NCBI GenBank assembly: GCA_030272155.1 | Contig: CP126206.1 | Coordinates: 2,108,001-2,172,000, forward strand | DNA length: 64,000 nucleotides | Source: Tetradesmus obliquus | Taxonomy: Eukaryota; Chlorophyta; Chlorophyceae; Sphaeropleales; Scenedesmaceae | Direction: 5' to 3' | Part shown: positions 35,789 to 47,962 of the stretch, piece after piece | Position numbering within the stretch: the stretch's first letter is position 1 | How the letters are laid out: every line of letters starts with the position of its first letter | Program-made: the position numbers and the translations under genes | Notes under the pieces: generated by a model | What the model saw: only the letters and a program-made list of their open reading frames with translations | Database searches by the model: none | Told to the model about the DNA's origin: nothing

Positions 35789-37265
35789 TCAACGGCTGCT
35801 GCTGGCATCTGCTGCTACTGCGGCCGGCAGCACTATTTCCTGCTCGGGCGCGCTGCTGCCGTTGCTGCTGGCGCTGACGCCGTTGCTCTCAGCATTGCTG
35901 CTGCTGCTAGCCGCAGCTGCGCTTTGGCTGGAGATGCTGCTGCTGCTGCTGGTGATGGTGGTGCTGCTGCTGTCATCCTGTGCTAGGTAGCGGTCGATCA
36001 GGTACTTGCCAGCAGGGTCTGCAGGCACAGGGCAGCACATGTAGGCACGGGTGGAATGATGTTAGCGTGCAGCAGCAGACACGCATATGTGTGACCCTTT
36101 GATGGTACAACAACACATCATGTCACAAGACATGTTACATGACATTCTTCAACATATTCGCTCCACCAAGATCAGGTTGCTGAACAGCTCTGGCTTTATC
36201 GCCCGGGGCGCGTTCAGGGTGTGAGCAGCGCAACACCTGCCTTATAACCACAGTTCACGTGCATGTGATACGACTCGTTAGATGACACTGGAAACAACAT
36301 GTTACAAAACATGCCATCCACCAGTGATGAGGTGGCTGACAAGCTTTTGCCTTGACGCCCACTGGCGCGTACATGAAGGTCAGCAGTGCAAACACCTTCA
36401 CTTATCACAACAAACACCTTCACTTGAAACATGAATATTAATGTGACATAACATGTTATATAACATGCCAACTAACACTCCGACCCACATGTGATCAAAT
36501 GGCTGACCAGCTTTGCTTTGATGCCCACTGGCGCATGAAGGTCAGCAGTGCAAACACCTTCACTTGCCACAACACAAACATGAATATGAATGTGACATAA
36601 CATGTTACATAACATGTCAAGTAACACTCCGACCCACCTGTGATCAAATGGCTGACCAGCTTTGCTTTGATGCCCACTGGCGCATACAGGAAGGTCAGGA
36701 ACGCAAACACCAGCAGCTGCACGCTGCTCAGGTTGCTGCCCAGAAACCCACGCCAGTAGTAGTCTGCAGCAGCAGGCAACATGAAACAACAGCAGTGACA
36801 CATATCAGATGTGTGAGATGCTTTGCATGGCTAAGGCGGCACGCTGCTGAGGCTGCCGCCTAGGAACCCACGCCAGTAGTAGTCTGCAGCAGCAAATAAC
36901 AATGCAGCATAAATCAAACAGCAGCACAACACAGCAGGTGTGTGGGAGGGTTGGCATGGCTCGAGCAATATGCTGCTGAGGTTGCTGCCCAGGAAGCCCC
37001 TCCAGTAGTAGTCTGCAGCAGCAGGCACAACAGATGATACAGCAAGATTGTGTTATCGACAGCACCGGGCTTGCTGCTCAGAAGTCCTGGCCGGCAGCTG
37101 ACATCTGTAGCATCTTCAACGCCTTCTCACAAAATGTGACACATGTTGCACTGCTCACGGCGCGTCACTCACCGGGCAGTGCGAAGAAGGTCTTGAAGAA
37201 GTCGTTGGTGGCTGCCAGGTCCAGCTGAGTCAGCAGCTCCATGCCAAACACGTGGAACGCAGCCT

Positions 37266-37317
<52 letters not shown>

Positions 37318-38748
37318 GGATGTAAGCAACCACAGCACAGCTGCGTCGGCAGCTTCATGCCACACACGTGGAACGCAGCGCCTGCAAAGACACAAAGTGT
37401 CATATGTCACACACAGCAGCACACTCTAAGGGGATTCAAGGAAAACTGCAGCACAAGCTGATGCAAGTGACAGCTATGAATACAATACTGCTGCCCCTCC
37501 TGCGCAAGCAGTCAGCATCCTCAAAAAACAGCAGTTGCTGCAGCCATGGTGCCAAACTTGGCATTAGATGGTCGCGCGCCGCACCTGCTGCCGCCGCTCC
37601 TTGGACCACAGCTGCTGCCACACAGCAGATGACACCTGCTGCACGCTGCCGCCTGCTGCCAGTGCTGCTGCTGCAGCTGCTGCAAACTCGGGGGCCTGCC
37701 TCAGAGAGCGGCTGACACTGAAACCTGCGGGGAGGCAAGAAGCACATAACAGCTGTTCAGGAAAATGGTCTGTAGAAAGGAAATAATAATCAAGGCTTCC
37801 AAAAAAAGGCCTGCCTCAGGGAGCGGCTGACACTGAAGCCTGCAGCAGTAAAAGTTAAGCAGCAAGATGGGTTTAGGATCAGACCGCTCAAGGAGTGCTG
37901 CTGCTGCAGCTGCTGCAAATTCAGGGGCCTGCCTCAGGGAGCGGCTGACACTGAAACTTGCAGGGAGGCATCAAGCACGCAACATTTCATGTGTTTAATT
38001 TTTCAGAGAAGGTTGAAGACATCAAGATAACGGGCAGCAGGCAGAACAACAAGAAGCACGCGACACGCGTGTGCATGCCTGCAGCATGAGCAGGAAAGCT
38101 GCTGCTGCTGCAGCCAATTTGTGACACCACAGGCACATATGTACTGACCCATTCTCCTGCTAGTGACAGCTAACATCTGTTGCATCGGTTGCAGCGCTGC
38201 CCACCTGTTGCCGGGTGCACCAGGTTTGCTGCTGCTCCAAATGCGGTGCAAGGCTGGTCACCCACTGGCAGGGGGCACCCGCAAAGGCAGTGCTGACCCC
38301 CCTTCCCAGTGTTAGCAGACACACGTTGCAGTGCAGTTCCACCCTGCATATTGAGCCCCGCTAGCGTTACCCTCCAATATGAACAGTGTTGTTGAGGGGC
38401 TACTGTTACTGCTCTCACCTGTCGCCGGGTGCACCAGGTTTGCTGCTGCTCCAAATGCAGTGCAGGGCTGGTCACCAACAGGCAGTGGCCCACCCACTGG
38501 GATGTAGCTCCACTCCTCCTCGTGCACCTGCAGCAGCAGCGGCAGCAGCAGCAGCAGCAGTGAGCGCGTTCTTGTACAGGCTGGCCATGCAGCAGCCAGT
38601 AATGGCAGGCGTGCTGGCGGTGCAAACGAATGCTCCAACTGCAGCAGCACGGCTTAAACTACCGGTCCACATTTGCACTCTCCAAGTACTAGTTCTGCCT
38701 GTCGTGGTTGAACCTTGCTGCTGCTGCTGCTGCTGCTGCTGCCGCCGC

Positions 38749-38792
<44 letters not shown>

Positions 38793-39224
38793 CTGCTGCC
38801 GCTCGCACCTTGTTCACTTTGACGTTCATCGCTGCCAAGCGCCGCTCCAGGCGGCGCTTCAGCACGGCAAAGGGCAGCGCTGGCTTAGTCACCAGACAGG
38901 TCTCCTCCAAAAACACCCTGCAGCGACAAACGAATAACAACATGTTGTTAGTGTGTGATTTCTCATGACGGTTGAGCACCGCAAATGGCAGTGCGGGCTT
39001 GGCCACCAAACAAGTCTCCTCCAGGAACACATGAATAACAATCATTGGTGTTTTGTTTTTCATCTGCTGCTTCACTGTTCCGCATCAGTGTCTCAATTTC
39101 AATGGCCGTGGGCGCTGTGTGTTCCCTCCCGCACCTGTTGCCGCCCAGGGGCATGGCGTACAGGAAGGAAGGCACCTCCTCGGATGACCCCCACAGGCCC
39201 TCACCAGCGTTGGGGTGCAGGCCT

Positions 39225-39289
<65 letters not shown>

Positions 39290-42200
39290 TTGTAGGTTCT
39301 GTCGTGTGTGACAATGCATGTCCACTCAGCTGCGCTTGCTACCACTGTAGTCTCCAGCCTGTGGAACCGTGAAACACATAATCAACATTTTGGTTCATAA
39401 ACGGCATGGGCTCAACATGCATCACGTGTCACTAACATATGTCATAACAACAAAACTGTCGTCCACCTGGTTTCAAGTGGCGTGCTGCGCCGTCCCACAG
39501 GCCGGTGTGGTTGCGGCGGTAATGCATAAAGCATGATTGATGCGTGCACCATAACGTGTTATTAACACTTGTTACACTTTTAACAAAATAACAGCCCACC
39601 TGGCTCCAAGTGGCGTGCGGCTCCGTCCCACAGGCCGCTGTGGTGGCAGCGGTGGTCCATGAACAGCATGAACGATGCGTGATACGTTACTTGTCATTCA
39701 CAACATTGTTACAAATGTAACAGAGTAACAACCCACCTGGCTCCAGGTGGCGTGCCGCGCCGTCCCACAGGCCGCTGTGGTGGCGGCGGTAGTCCATAAA
39801 CAGCATGGAAGACGAGTCATATGCTTCATGATAGCCCTGCACTTCAGCTTCGATGCCATATGCTGTTTGAGCAGCAACTGTTGGGGCGCCATCCTCGTAG
39901 CGCAGGAAGCGGCCGGCCGCCTGGCCTGACGCAAGTGTGACCAGCCTGCGGTGCAGTGTGAGAAAAGAGTGAGGCCTGCTGGAGCAAAGAGAAGTGTGAT
40001 AGGTGAGAGGCGCCGTCCTCGTAGCGCAGGAAGCGGCCCGCCGCCTGGCCTGACGCAAGTGTGACCAGCCTGTGGTGCAGTGTGTTGAAACAGAGTGAGA
40101 CGATGTATGCTGTTTGAGCAGCAACTGTTGGGGCGCCATCCTTGTAGCGCAGGAAGCGGCCTGCTGCCTGGCCCGACGCAAGTGTGACCAGCCTGCGGCA
40201 CAGTGCGAGAAAAGAGTGAGATGCCATATGCTGCCTGAGCAGCAACTGTTGGGGCTCCGTCCTCGTAGCGTAGGAAGCGGCCTGCCGCCTGCCCCGACGC
40301 AAGTGTGACCAGCCTGTGGTGCAGTGTGTTAAAACAGAGTGAGATCAGGGAGCAGCCACAAGTGTGACGTGCACACATGTGCGTAGGCCACACCGTGTTG
40401 GCAATAAAGCCTGGTCAATGACAGACACAGCATCACGTCTAGAGCAGCCCAGCGCTTGCATTGCTCGTGTTCCAGAGGTAATCCACCCACCTGCTGCTGA
40501 GTGTGGCGCCGCCGCTGCAGGTGACTGTTGCTGTGGCGCCATTCCCTGCCACTTAGATGTCCTCAGCAGTGTTGAATCTCCTGATAAATCCCCTGTTTTG
40601 CCGGCAGCCAATGCTGCTCAACACCTTTTATGACAGAACATAAAGCACCGCTATGCGGCAAATCAGCCAAAAAAGGTACACTATCAAGCCAAGAGCAGCC
40701 CAGCATTGCAGCTCCTGTCTCTCTCCACCAACCTGCTGCTGAGAGCCGCGCCGCCGCTGCATGTGACTGTTGCTGTGGCTCCATCGCCCGCAACTTGGAT
40801 GTCCTCCACTGCTGCTGCCATGTATTGCACGCCTGCTGCTGCTGCCAGCTTGAGCAGATGCTCGCGCAGCAGGCGCCTGCTGACGCGCCCATACGCACGC
40901 CCCACCCGGGTCTGCAGCACACACAGTTTCACAGACAAACAGTTGCAGTGTTTGCGGTGCTGTGTGCACACTTATAACACAGCAGGTGCTCCCACAGCAG
41001 CCGCCTGCTGAAACGGCCGTAGGCACGCCCGACACGCGTCTGCAGCACACAAAATTTCACAAACAGTTGCAGTGAGTGCGGTGCTGTGTGCACGAAAATA
41101 ACACAGCAGGTGCGCCCGCAGCAGCCGCCTGCTGACGCGCCCGTACGCCCACCCAACGCGCGGCAGCGATGCTGAAACATGAGTGCAGACAGGTTAAATT
41201 GAGTTCTAGGACAGACAGAGCATCAGTGACAGAGCTGACACTTCAGCTCCAGTTTTCTCAATGGAACTGCAGGGTGGTGGTCGTGTAGGTCCATGGTGCA
41301 TTAACCTAAATGCCCAACACCTCGCAACTCCATTTTCCTGCAAATCGCAACAGGCCTGGCTGGACCCCCCGGCCTAGCATTTCCTCATTGTAGCACAATC
41401 ATCCCGTGATATTCAATCCTGATAACCATCTTCAAAGCCGCCCATGCCCAGGGCATCACCAGAGGAGTGAAACACTGTCATTGTGAAATTAGCAGCCAAA
41501 TTACATACAAAAGTGATGCCCCCGCACCTCCTTTTTCTCCTGGAAGTAGCAGAAGGTCTGGCTGAACTTCTGCTCCAGCGTGCCACCCATGCCCAGCACA
41601 TCACCAGAGGAGCAAACCTGATAACGTTATAATTGCAAGCCAATCAACATGTTTAAAAACAGTCTCGCACCTCCTTTTTCTCCTGGAAGTAGCAGAAAGT
41701 CTCGCTGAACTCCCGCTCCAAGCTCGGCGCAAAAGTGGTCCAAACCAAGTTTTACTATAAATGAAGGACCTGATTGAATGCACAAAATCAACCACTTTGC
41801 ACCTCCTTCTTCTCTTGGAAGTAGCAGAAGGTCTCACTGAACTCCCGCTCCAGTGTGCCGCCCATGCCCAGCGCCTCACCAGAGGAGCCAACCTGATAAC
41901 GTTACAATGACAGCCAACTAACGTAACAAAGTAACAGTCCCGCACCTCCTTTTTCTCCTGGAAGTAGCAGAAAGTCTCGCTGAACTCCCGCTCCAGCGTT
42001 CCGCCCATGCCCAGCGCCTTGAACTCATCCACCCACACGCCATAGTTGTTCACAAAGGGGCCGTCAGGACCTGAAAGTAACAGAGAAATAACAATGTCAC
42101 ATGTTAGATGACAAGTCGGATATTCAGGGCTGGTGCCGCCCATGCCCAGGGCTTTTTACTCATCCACCCACACGCGCAAATGTTCAAATTGGGCCGTCAC

Positions 42201-45200
42201 GTCCTGCTGCCGCTGCTGCTGCTGCTGACATTCTACGGCCACCACCACTGCCAGCTGCTGCACTCGCCCACAAGGCCCACTTTCAGGCCCATCTCTGCCA
42301 GCTGTGCTGCCAAGTAGATGCCTACAGGCCCGCAGCCCACCACCTAGACACCAACTACACCAAACAACCACCACCAGCAGCTCCCCCACTCACCCACAAG
42401 GCCCACTTTCAGGCCCTTCTGTGCCAGCTGTGCCGCCAAGAAGATGTCCCCTGCAGCCCACCACTTAGACACCAACTACACCAAACAACCACCAATAACA
42501 GCTTCCCCACTCACCCACAAGCCCAACATCCAGGCCGTTCTCTGCCAGCTGTGTTGCCAAGTAGATGCCTGCAGGCCCGCAGCCCACCACCTAGACACCA
42601 ACTACACCAAACAGCCACCACTAACAGCTTCCCCACTCACCCACAAGGCCCACTTTCATGCCCTTTCCTGCCAGCTGTGTTGCCAAATACATGCCTGCAG
42701 GCCCGCAGCCCACCACCCAGACACTAACTACACCAAACAACCACCAGGAACAGCTGCTGCACTCACCCACGAGCCCCACTTTCAGGCCCTTCTCTGCCAG
42801 CTGTGCCGCCATATAAATGCCTGCAGGCCCGCAGCCCACCACCTAGACACCTATTACATCAAACAACCACCACCAACAGCTTCCCCACTCACCCACAAGG
42901 CCCACTATCAAGCCCTTGTCTGCCAGCTGTGCTGCCAAGTAGATTCCTGCAGGCCCGCAGCCCACCACCCAGACACCAACTACACCAAACAACCACCACC
43001 AGCAGCCCCCCCACTCACCCACAAGGCCCACTTTCAGGCCCTTCTCTGCCAGCTGTGCCGCCAAATCCATGCCTGCAGGCCCGCAGCCCACCACCCAGAC
43101 ACCAATAACACCAAACAGCCACCACTAACAGCTTCCCCACTCACCCACAAGCCCCACTTTCAGGCCCTTTCCTGCCAGCTGTGCCGCCAAGTAGATGCCG
43201 CAGGCCCGCAGCCCACCACCTAGACACCAGAACTACGCCAAACAACCACCACCAACAGCTTCCCTACTCACCCACAAGCCCCACGTTCAGGCCCTTCTCT
43301 GCCAGCTGTGCCGCCAAGTAGATGCCTGCAGGCCCGCAGCCCACCACCTAGACACCAGAACTACGCCAAACAACCACCACCAACAGCTTCCCTACTCACC
43401 CACAAGCCCCACTTTCAGGCCCTTCTCTGCCAGCTGTGCCGCCAAGTAGATGCCTGCAGGCCCGCAGCCCACCACCTAGACACCAATTACATCAACCAAC
43501 CACCACTACCAGCTTCCCCACTCACCCATAAGGCCCACTTTCAGGCTTTCTCTGCCAGCTGTGCTGCCAAATACATGCCTGCAGGCCCGCAGCCCACCAC
43601 CTAGACACCAATTGCACCAAACAACCACCACTGACAGCCCCTCAACTCACCCACAAGCCCCACTTTCAGGCCCTTCCCTGCCAGCTGTGCTGCAGGCCCC
43701 CAGCCCACCACCTGGACACCACCTAATCAGACAATTGTCACTTACAGCTGTTGAACTCACCCACGAGGCCAACTTTCAGGCCCTTCTCTGCCAGCTGTGC
43801 TGCCACATAAATGCCTGCAGGCCGGCAGCCCACAACCCACAACTACACCAGCTACCTGAGCACCCAATTCATATGGCACGCAGCGCCAATAAACCACATG
43901 CTGCTGCTAAATGATCATCTTATGCTGCTGCTGCAGCAGCTGCAGCTGCACTCACCCACAAGGCCGAGTTTCATCCATTTTTTCGGCCAGCTGCGCCGCC
44001 AATTAATGCCTGCAGGCCCGCAGCCCACCTAGATGCCAGCAACAAACATCATCATCATTAACAGCTTCCCCACTCACCCACAAGCCCCACTTTCAGGCCC
44101 TTCTCTGCCAGTTGTGCTGCCAATTAAATGCCTGCAGGCCCGCAGCCCACCACCTAGACACTAGACACCAATTACACCCAACCACCACCACCAACAGCTT
44201 CCCCACTCACCCACAAGCCCCACTTTCAGGCCCTTGTCTGCCAGCTGTGCCGCCAAATAAATGCCTGCAGGCCCGCAGCCCACCACCAGTGCGTCAACGC
44301 TGCTGCCAGGGGCCAGTGCTGGCAGCAGCGACGCAATGGCCGGCTGCTTGGAGTCGTGCTTGCTGGCCTGCATCATGCGGCAGCGATGCAGCAGGACACA
44401 GCGTGGTAAGGACATCACAGGCACACAAGCAGGAGAGGAGGAGCCGACAGAGTCAGCGACTCGCCTGGAGGACATTACAGTGTACGAAAGGTGGGAAAGG
44501 TGGGACAGAAAGGTTATTGGGAAATGCCTGCAGGCCCGCAGCCCACCACCAGCGCATCCACGCTGCTGCCAGGGGCCAGCGCAGGCAGCAGCGACGCAAT
44601 GGCCGGCTGCTTGGAGTCCTGCTTGCTGGCCTGCAAAGCATTACGAGGCAATGGTACAGCAGCGTGCCGCGTGGTAAGCATAACAGGCAGATGAAGGGTA
44701 GCCGGCAGCAACAGCAGCTTGTCTGAAGCGTGCAGTGTCCTGCAGGGTGCAGGGCAATGTGTGACAAAGTGGGGTGTTAGAGGAGGTGAGAAGGTGCCCG
44801 CAGCCCACCACCAGTGCATCCATGCTGCTGCCAGGGGCCAGCGCTGGCAGCAGCGACGCGATTGCCGGCTGCTTGGAGTCCTGCTTGCTGGCCTGCATTG
44901 CAGCATCAGGGGAGTGGCACAGTAACAAGCAGGGTGGTGAGAACATAACACATGAAGACAGTGTGCAAGACGAGGCGGCAGAGCCAGCAGCTTGTCTGGG
45001 GCGTTCAGTGTGCTGCAGGGTGGACAGATTGTGACACAGAGAGGTGTATGAGAGGGTGGAACGGCGCCTGCATCTCGCCATTTATATGAGTTTTATTTAA
45101 TTATGCATATGATTGCTCGAAGCTGCCAGGAGCCAGTGCAGGCAGCAGCGAAGCGTACTATTCATATCAGAGCTGCAACACCCAGACGTGACAGTTGACA

Positions 45201-45818
45201 CCAGACTATCAGGAGTCAGCAAACTGGTGCTGGTGGTTAGAGGGTGCATTCAAAGGTGTGATGGGTTTGTGTGATGCAAACAGGTGCAAGGACGCGTGTG
45301 GGATTGAGACCACACGGCCTGCCTGCGTGGCACTATGCTGTGCTGTGCACAAATGCCTGCCAAGCACCAGTTCAGCTCCTGTGCTCAGCTGCAACAAAGC
45401 AACCAAATAAACAAGGACGACATTGCTATCTTCAATGTGCTTTTCAGTCCTGGCAGAACTACGGTATGCACCACAGAAAGTGGGTCACCAGAACACCATG
45501 GGCATGCTGTTGGCATAGCCAGCACATGTCCCAAACCACTCTGCATACTGTTGCAACAGCAGCAGCGTCTGCGCAGCCACACACCTGCTCCTGAACCAGT
45601 GGGGCTTCGTAATGGCCCTCGCGCACGAGCTGATTGTAGTCCAGCGAAGCAACCTCTGCTGCTGGAGCTGCAGCAGGGGCTACAGCAGGCTCCGCCACTG
45701 CTTTGGCGCTGCTGCTGCGCCTGCTGCCGCATTTCGACGGAGTTGCCGCACGAAATGCTTTACGAGCATTTGTACCGTTGAGATGCCAGGCACTAATCTT
45801 GGTGGGGTTGAGTAGCAT
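35789..45818 (-). CDS. LCYE: Lycopene epsilon-cyclase, plastid, 12 exons
   Basis: Minus-strand exons: 45818-45585, 44367-44211, 42070-41946, 40911-40733, 39945-39737, 39222-39135, 38917-38809, 38527-38419, 37724-37585, 37263-37173, 36763-36638, 36018-35789. All are in phase (1797 nt, 598 residues). It cyclises one end of lycopene to an epsilon ring, the committed step to alpha-carotene and lutein. Visible: Ala/Ser-rich transit peptide, LDYNQLVREGHYEAP, VVGCGPAGIYLA (FAD/NAD-binding GxGxxG), NNYGVWVDEF, GRAYGRVSR, SGQAAGRFL, MLFMDYR, SFLYAMPL, VFLEETCL, EEEWSYIPVGGPLP, AFGAAANLVHPATG and a C-terminal hydrophobic YYWRGFLG / LLVFAFLTFLYAP segment. EEWSYIPVGG and HPATG match epsilon- and not beta-cyclases. 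The C-terminus has an unusual Ser/Ala-rich tail after DRYLAQ. It follows HDS on the same strand and diverges from RRP9. Introns are packed with exon copies. Confidence 0.92.
36300..36545 (-). repeat. Copies of the end of LCYE exon 36763-36638
   Basis: APVGIKAKLVSHLIT plus donor recurs at about 36480-36540 and, diverged, 36318-36375. Both lie downstream of the native exon and share CACTTGCCACAACA intron sequence. Confidence 0.85.
36835..37025 (-). repeat. Copies of the start of LCYE exon 36763-36638
   Basis: CTGCAG|(D)YYWRG-LG-xLSS recurs at about 36838-36888 and 36962-37020, upstream of the native exon, each with an intact acceptor. Confidence 0.85.
37267..37315 (-). repeat. (CTG)n run at an LCYE 3' splice site
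   Basis: About 16 CAG triplets on the plus strand. In gene orientation the (CTG)n run ends in TAG immediately before the exon starting at 37263. A short copy of the exon start (AAFHVCGMK) follows at about 37352-37382. Confidence 0.85.
37800..37970 (-). repeat. Copies of the start of LCYE exon 37724-37585
   Basis: FSVSRSLRQA recurs at about 37808-37845 and 37900-37962 (the latter with PEFAAAAAA). Acceptors are CTGCAG-like. Confidence 0.8.
38195..38290 (-). repeat. Copy of the end of LCYE exon 38527-38419
   Basis: PLPVGDQPCTAFGAAANLVH followed by PATG and donor, at about 38204-38275, downstream of the native exon. Confidence 0.85.
38718..38790. repeat. (CTG)n / (CAG)n run after an LCYE donor
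   Basis: About 23 interrupted triplets just downstream (gene orientation) of the donor at 38809/38808; here the gene strand reads (CAG)n. A copy of the neighbouring exon start (VFLEETCLVAKPALPFAVL) lies at about 38965-39025. Confidence 0.85.
39225..39291 (-). repeat. (CTG)n run forming an LCYE 3' splice site
   Basis: About 22 triplets. On the gene strand (CTG)n ends directly in the CAG acceptor of the exon starting at 39222. Confidence 0.9.
39465..39665 (-). repeat. Copies of the end of LCYE exon 39945-39737
   Basis: YRRHHSGLWDGAARHLEPG recurs at about 39602-39662 (DHRCHHSGLWDGAARHLEPG) and 39468-39525 (diverged), both with GTGG donors, downstream of the native exon. Confidence 0.85.
40005..40325 (-). 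repeat. Copies of the start of LCYE exon 39945-39737
   Basis: LVTLASGQAAGRFLRYEDGA, with variants, recurs at about 40008-40070, 40122-40195 and 40240-40315, each behind a CAG-type acceptor. Copies 2 and 3 extend to PTVAAQ. Confidence 0.85.
40480..40580 (-). repeat. Decayed copy of the end of LCYE exon 40911-40733
   Basis: Sequence matching EDIQVAGDGATATVTCSGGA and the donor region, with indels that break the frame, downstream of the native exon. Confidence 0.7.
40930..41165 (-). repeat. Copies of the start of LCYE exon 40911-40733
   Basis: CTGCAG|TRVGRAYGRFSRRLLWEHLL-like copies at about 40980-41042 and 41100-41160, 120 bp apart. The second lacks the TR acceptor end. Confidence 0.85.
41410..41885 (-). 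repeat. Tandem copies of the end of LCYE exon 42070-41946
   Basis: LGMGGTLEREFSETFCYFQE followed by KKE and donor recurs at about 41806-41880, 41668-41735 and 41525-41600, with a short remnant at 41430-41465. A further partial copy (VDE-KALGMGGT, with an in-frame stop) is at 42125-42175 upstream. Confidence 0.85.
42265..44170 (-). repeat. About 15 tandem copies of the LCYE exon for the GxGxxG motif
   Basis: The block GCCAGCTG(T/C)G marks units at 42297, 42424, 42544, 42670, 42796, 42922, 43048, 43174, 43301, 43429, 43554, 43680, 43790, 43986, 44107 and the native exon at 44240. Spacing is mostly 126 bp: a 76-nt exon-like part (VVGCGPAGIYLAAQLAEKGL and KVGLVG) plus a roughly 50-nt intron. Units at about 42520-42600, 42770-42850, 43277-43355 and 43402-43483 keep AG acceptor, GT donor and open frame. 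Others have lost AG (TCTGG for TCTAG), carry 1-nt deletions, or a stop (unit at 44107). Confidence 0.95.
44520..44905 (-). repeat. Two copies of the start of LCYE exon 44367-44211
   Basis: CAG|ASKQDSKQPAIASLLPALAP followed by GSS-DALVVGCG recurs at about 44525-44635 and 44795-44898, both open with intact acceptors, upstream of the native exon. Weaker similarity near 45120-45155. Confidence 0.9.
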
Positions 45819-46689
45819 GGCGTGCTTTCAGACGTGGAACAGCGACGTATGCAACGTTTGCGCAGATAGTTAGGTTTATGTTATGTAGAAAGCTTTGGAT
45901 CCGAAAAGCACGACTCAATGCGCGGCAGGACAGCAGTGCAACGGAGCCTGATGACAGGCATAAGATCACAGCTGCAGCAAGCTTATAATAGCATTTGTCG
46001 GTTCGACAACCATTTGACACACCGTGTTGAGTTCGTCAAACTGAAGATCGGGTTCAGGGTTGTTCCTAAACAACTTTAATGTAACCCTGCTGTACAGCCA
46101 AGACTCTGCTGCTCCGACAGCTGGGTTTAGCGTGTGCAGGCGTCTCTGCACTATTGAAATGTTGTTGTGTTTCAATTTCTGCAGCCAACACGGCACCAAG
46201 CGCATCAACTCTACCCACCTGTTGCCTGAGGCGACTTATACCCATCTGAAATACCTGCCAGCCCTGTCCAGGGCCACTAGCCAGTAGAAGAACAATGAAC
46301 TCGGTTAATCCAATGTGATACATGTTTATTGTGTAAGCTTCAACATGGTTTGATCAAGGTCACATCAGCTTTCCTGGATTTAGTGCCATGCATGGTCAGA
46401 CAGAGACCAGTGGAGTGCAATCCATCTCCTGCAAGGTCTTAAAGTACCTCAGCTTGTTAAAATTTGTTGATGTCTTTGTTATTACTAAAACCAACCTCTG
46501 TACGTCTCGAGGTCGAAAGTGACATACGGCATGACGGCCCGCTGTTGCTGTCGGAGGCTGGGCAATAGCATGATGTGCAATACAATAGTTTGTTTCATCA
46601 TTCGAGCTTCGTTGCTGCATGTCTGACGTATTGCTTTCGCTTCGATTGTGCAGCAAGCTATCAGCAGCAGCAGCAGCAGCAGCAGCAGT
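45819..46689. promoter_or_regulatory. Divergent intergenic region between LCYE and RRP9
   Basis: 871 bp separates the two start codons, so both promoters and both 5' UTRs must lie here. It is less repetitive and more AT-rich than its surroundings. No TATA box or named element is claimed. The RRP9 side ends with an (AGC)n run at 46661-46688 directly before the ATG. Confidence 0.55.
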
Positions 46690-47441
46690 ATGGCAAAGCG
46701 CTCAACCAAGGCAGCTGCTGGTGCAGGCCGCAAACGGTCACGCAAAGAAGATGAAGCAGACGAGAACGCAAATTTCTTTCTAGTTGATGACGACGAAGCC
46801 AAGAACAGACAGCAGGAAAGCGAGGAGGATGAGGAGCAGCAGGAAACAGCAGAGCAGAAACGTATCAGGCTGGGTGAGTAAACACATTAGTTGCATGAAT
46901 GAAGATATGACAGCGATTCACAATGCATTTGAAGCCTTTGTTGCTTCTCCAGGAGGTCATGCAGCCGCTTAATGTACGCACATGTAAACAGAGCAGCATA
47001 CCGAACACCATGCAGCAGCCGCAGCAGCCTGGGCAGCAGCAGCAGCAGCGGCAGTAGCATCTAGGAGTCATGCTCAGACAGTTGCACGTCCGCACTCAAC
47101 GCAGACATACTGCTTAACAGCAGCTTGAGTGGTTTGTTAGCAGCTGATTGGCCAGGTGCAGTTCTGTTCATCAGGAGTTCTCACCAGAACGCCACCAGAC
47201 GCAGTTCAAGCAATTGCCTACACAGCGTGATGCATGCACAGTATGGCTGAAAAGACAGCACAATTAAGTGTCACAGGGACACAGCAGCCGTCAGGTGTGA
47301 CACATTACACTCAGCGTATGCTGTACAGCAACTGCGCACGCAGCACGCACCGACTGAAACTTCAGTGTAGCAGCCGATTTCTGTGCCTGCTGCTGCTGAC
47401 CCAGCTGCTGCTTCTGCTGCCGCCGCCGCTGCTGCTGCTGG

Positions 47442-47524
<83 letters not shown>

Positions 47525-47540
47525 CCGCTGCCGCCGCCGC

Positions 47541-47600
<60 letters not shown>

Positions 47601-47926
47601 GCTGCAGCGCGCGCCTACCTGGAAGACTTGAGGGCAGCCACGCAGGGTGGTGATGACGAAGATGATGCTGATGGAGCAGCAGCAGCGGGGCTGGATGACG
47701 ACGAGCTGGCTGAGAAGCTGCGCCAGGACGCACTGGAGGTGAGGACTTGTCACATAACATTGTTACTTTTTGAATGTGCCGGGAACTCACTGCCATAAAG
47801 GGATGCTGATGGAGCAGCAGCAGCGGGCCTGGATGACGATGAGCTAGCTGAGAAGCTGCGACAGGATGCGTTGCAGGTGAGTGATGTGTTGCTGCAAAAC
47901 TGCTGATGATGTTGCTGATGATGATT

Positions 47927-47962
<36 letters not shown>

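Noticed and set aside
42444-43223. A 259-residue plus-strand repetitive frame (LCQLC-QVDACRPAAHHLDTNY units)
   Set aside because: Antisense to the lycopene cyclase exon array; the 126-bp unit is a multiple of three, so the frame carries through. The minus strand gives the conserved cyclase motif with splice sites.
42265-44170. CRISPR-like array
   Set aside because: Regular spacing suggested it, but units are 126-bp direct copies of an exon with flanking intron, with no unique spacers, and the genome is eukaryotic.
47383-47650. Poly-Leu, poly-Ala and poly-Ser frames in the CTG tract
   Set aside because: The tract is an intron segment ending in the acceptor at 47608; any reading frame of a long triplet repeat is open.
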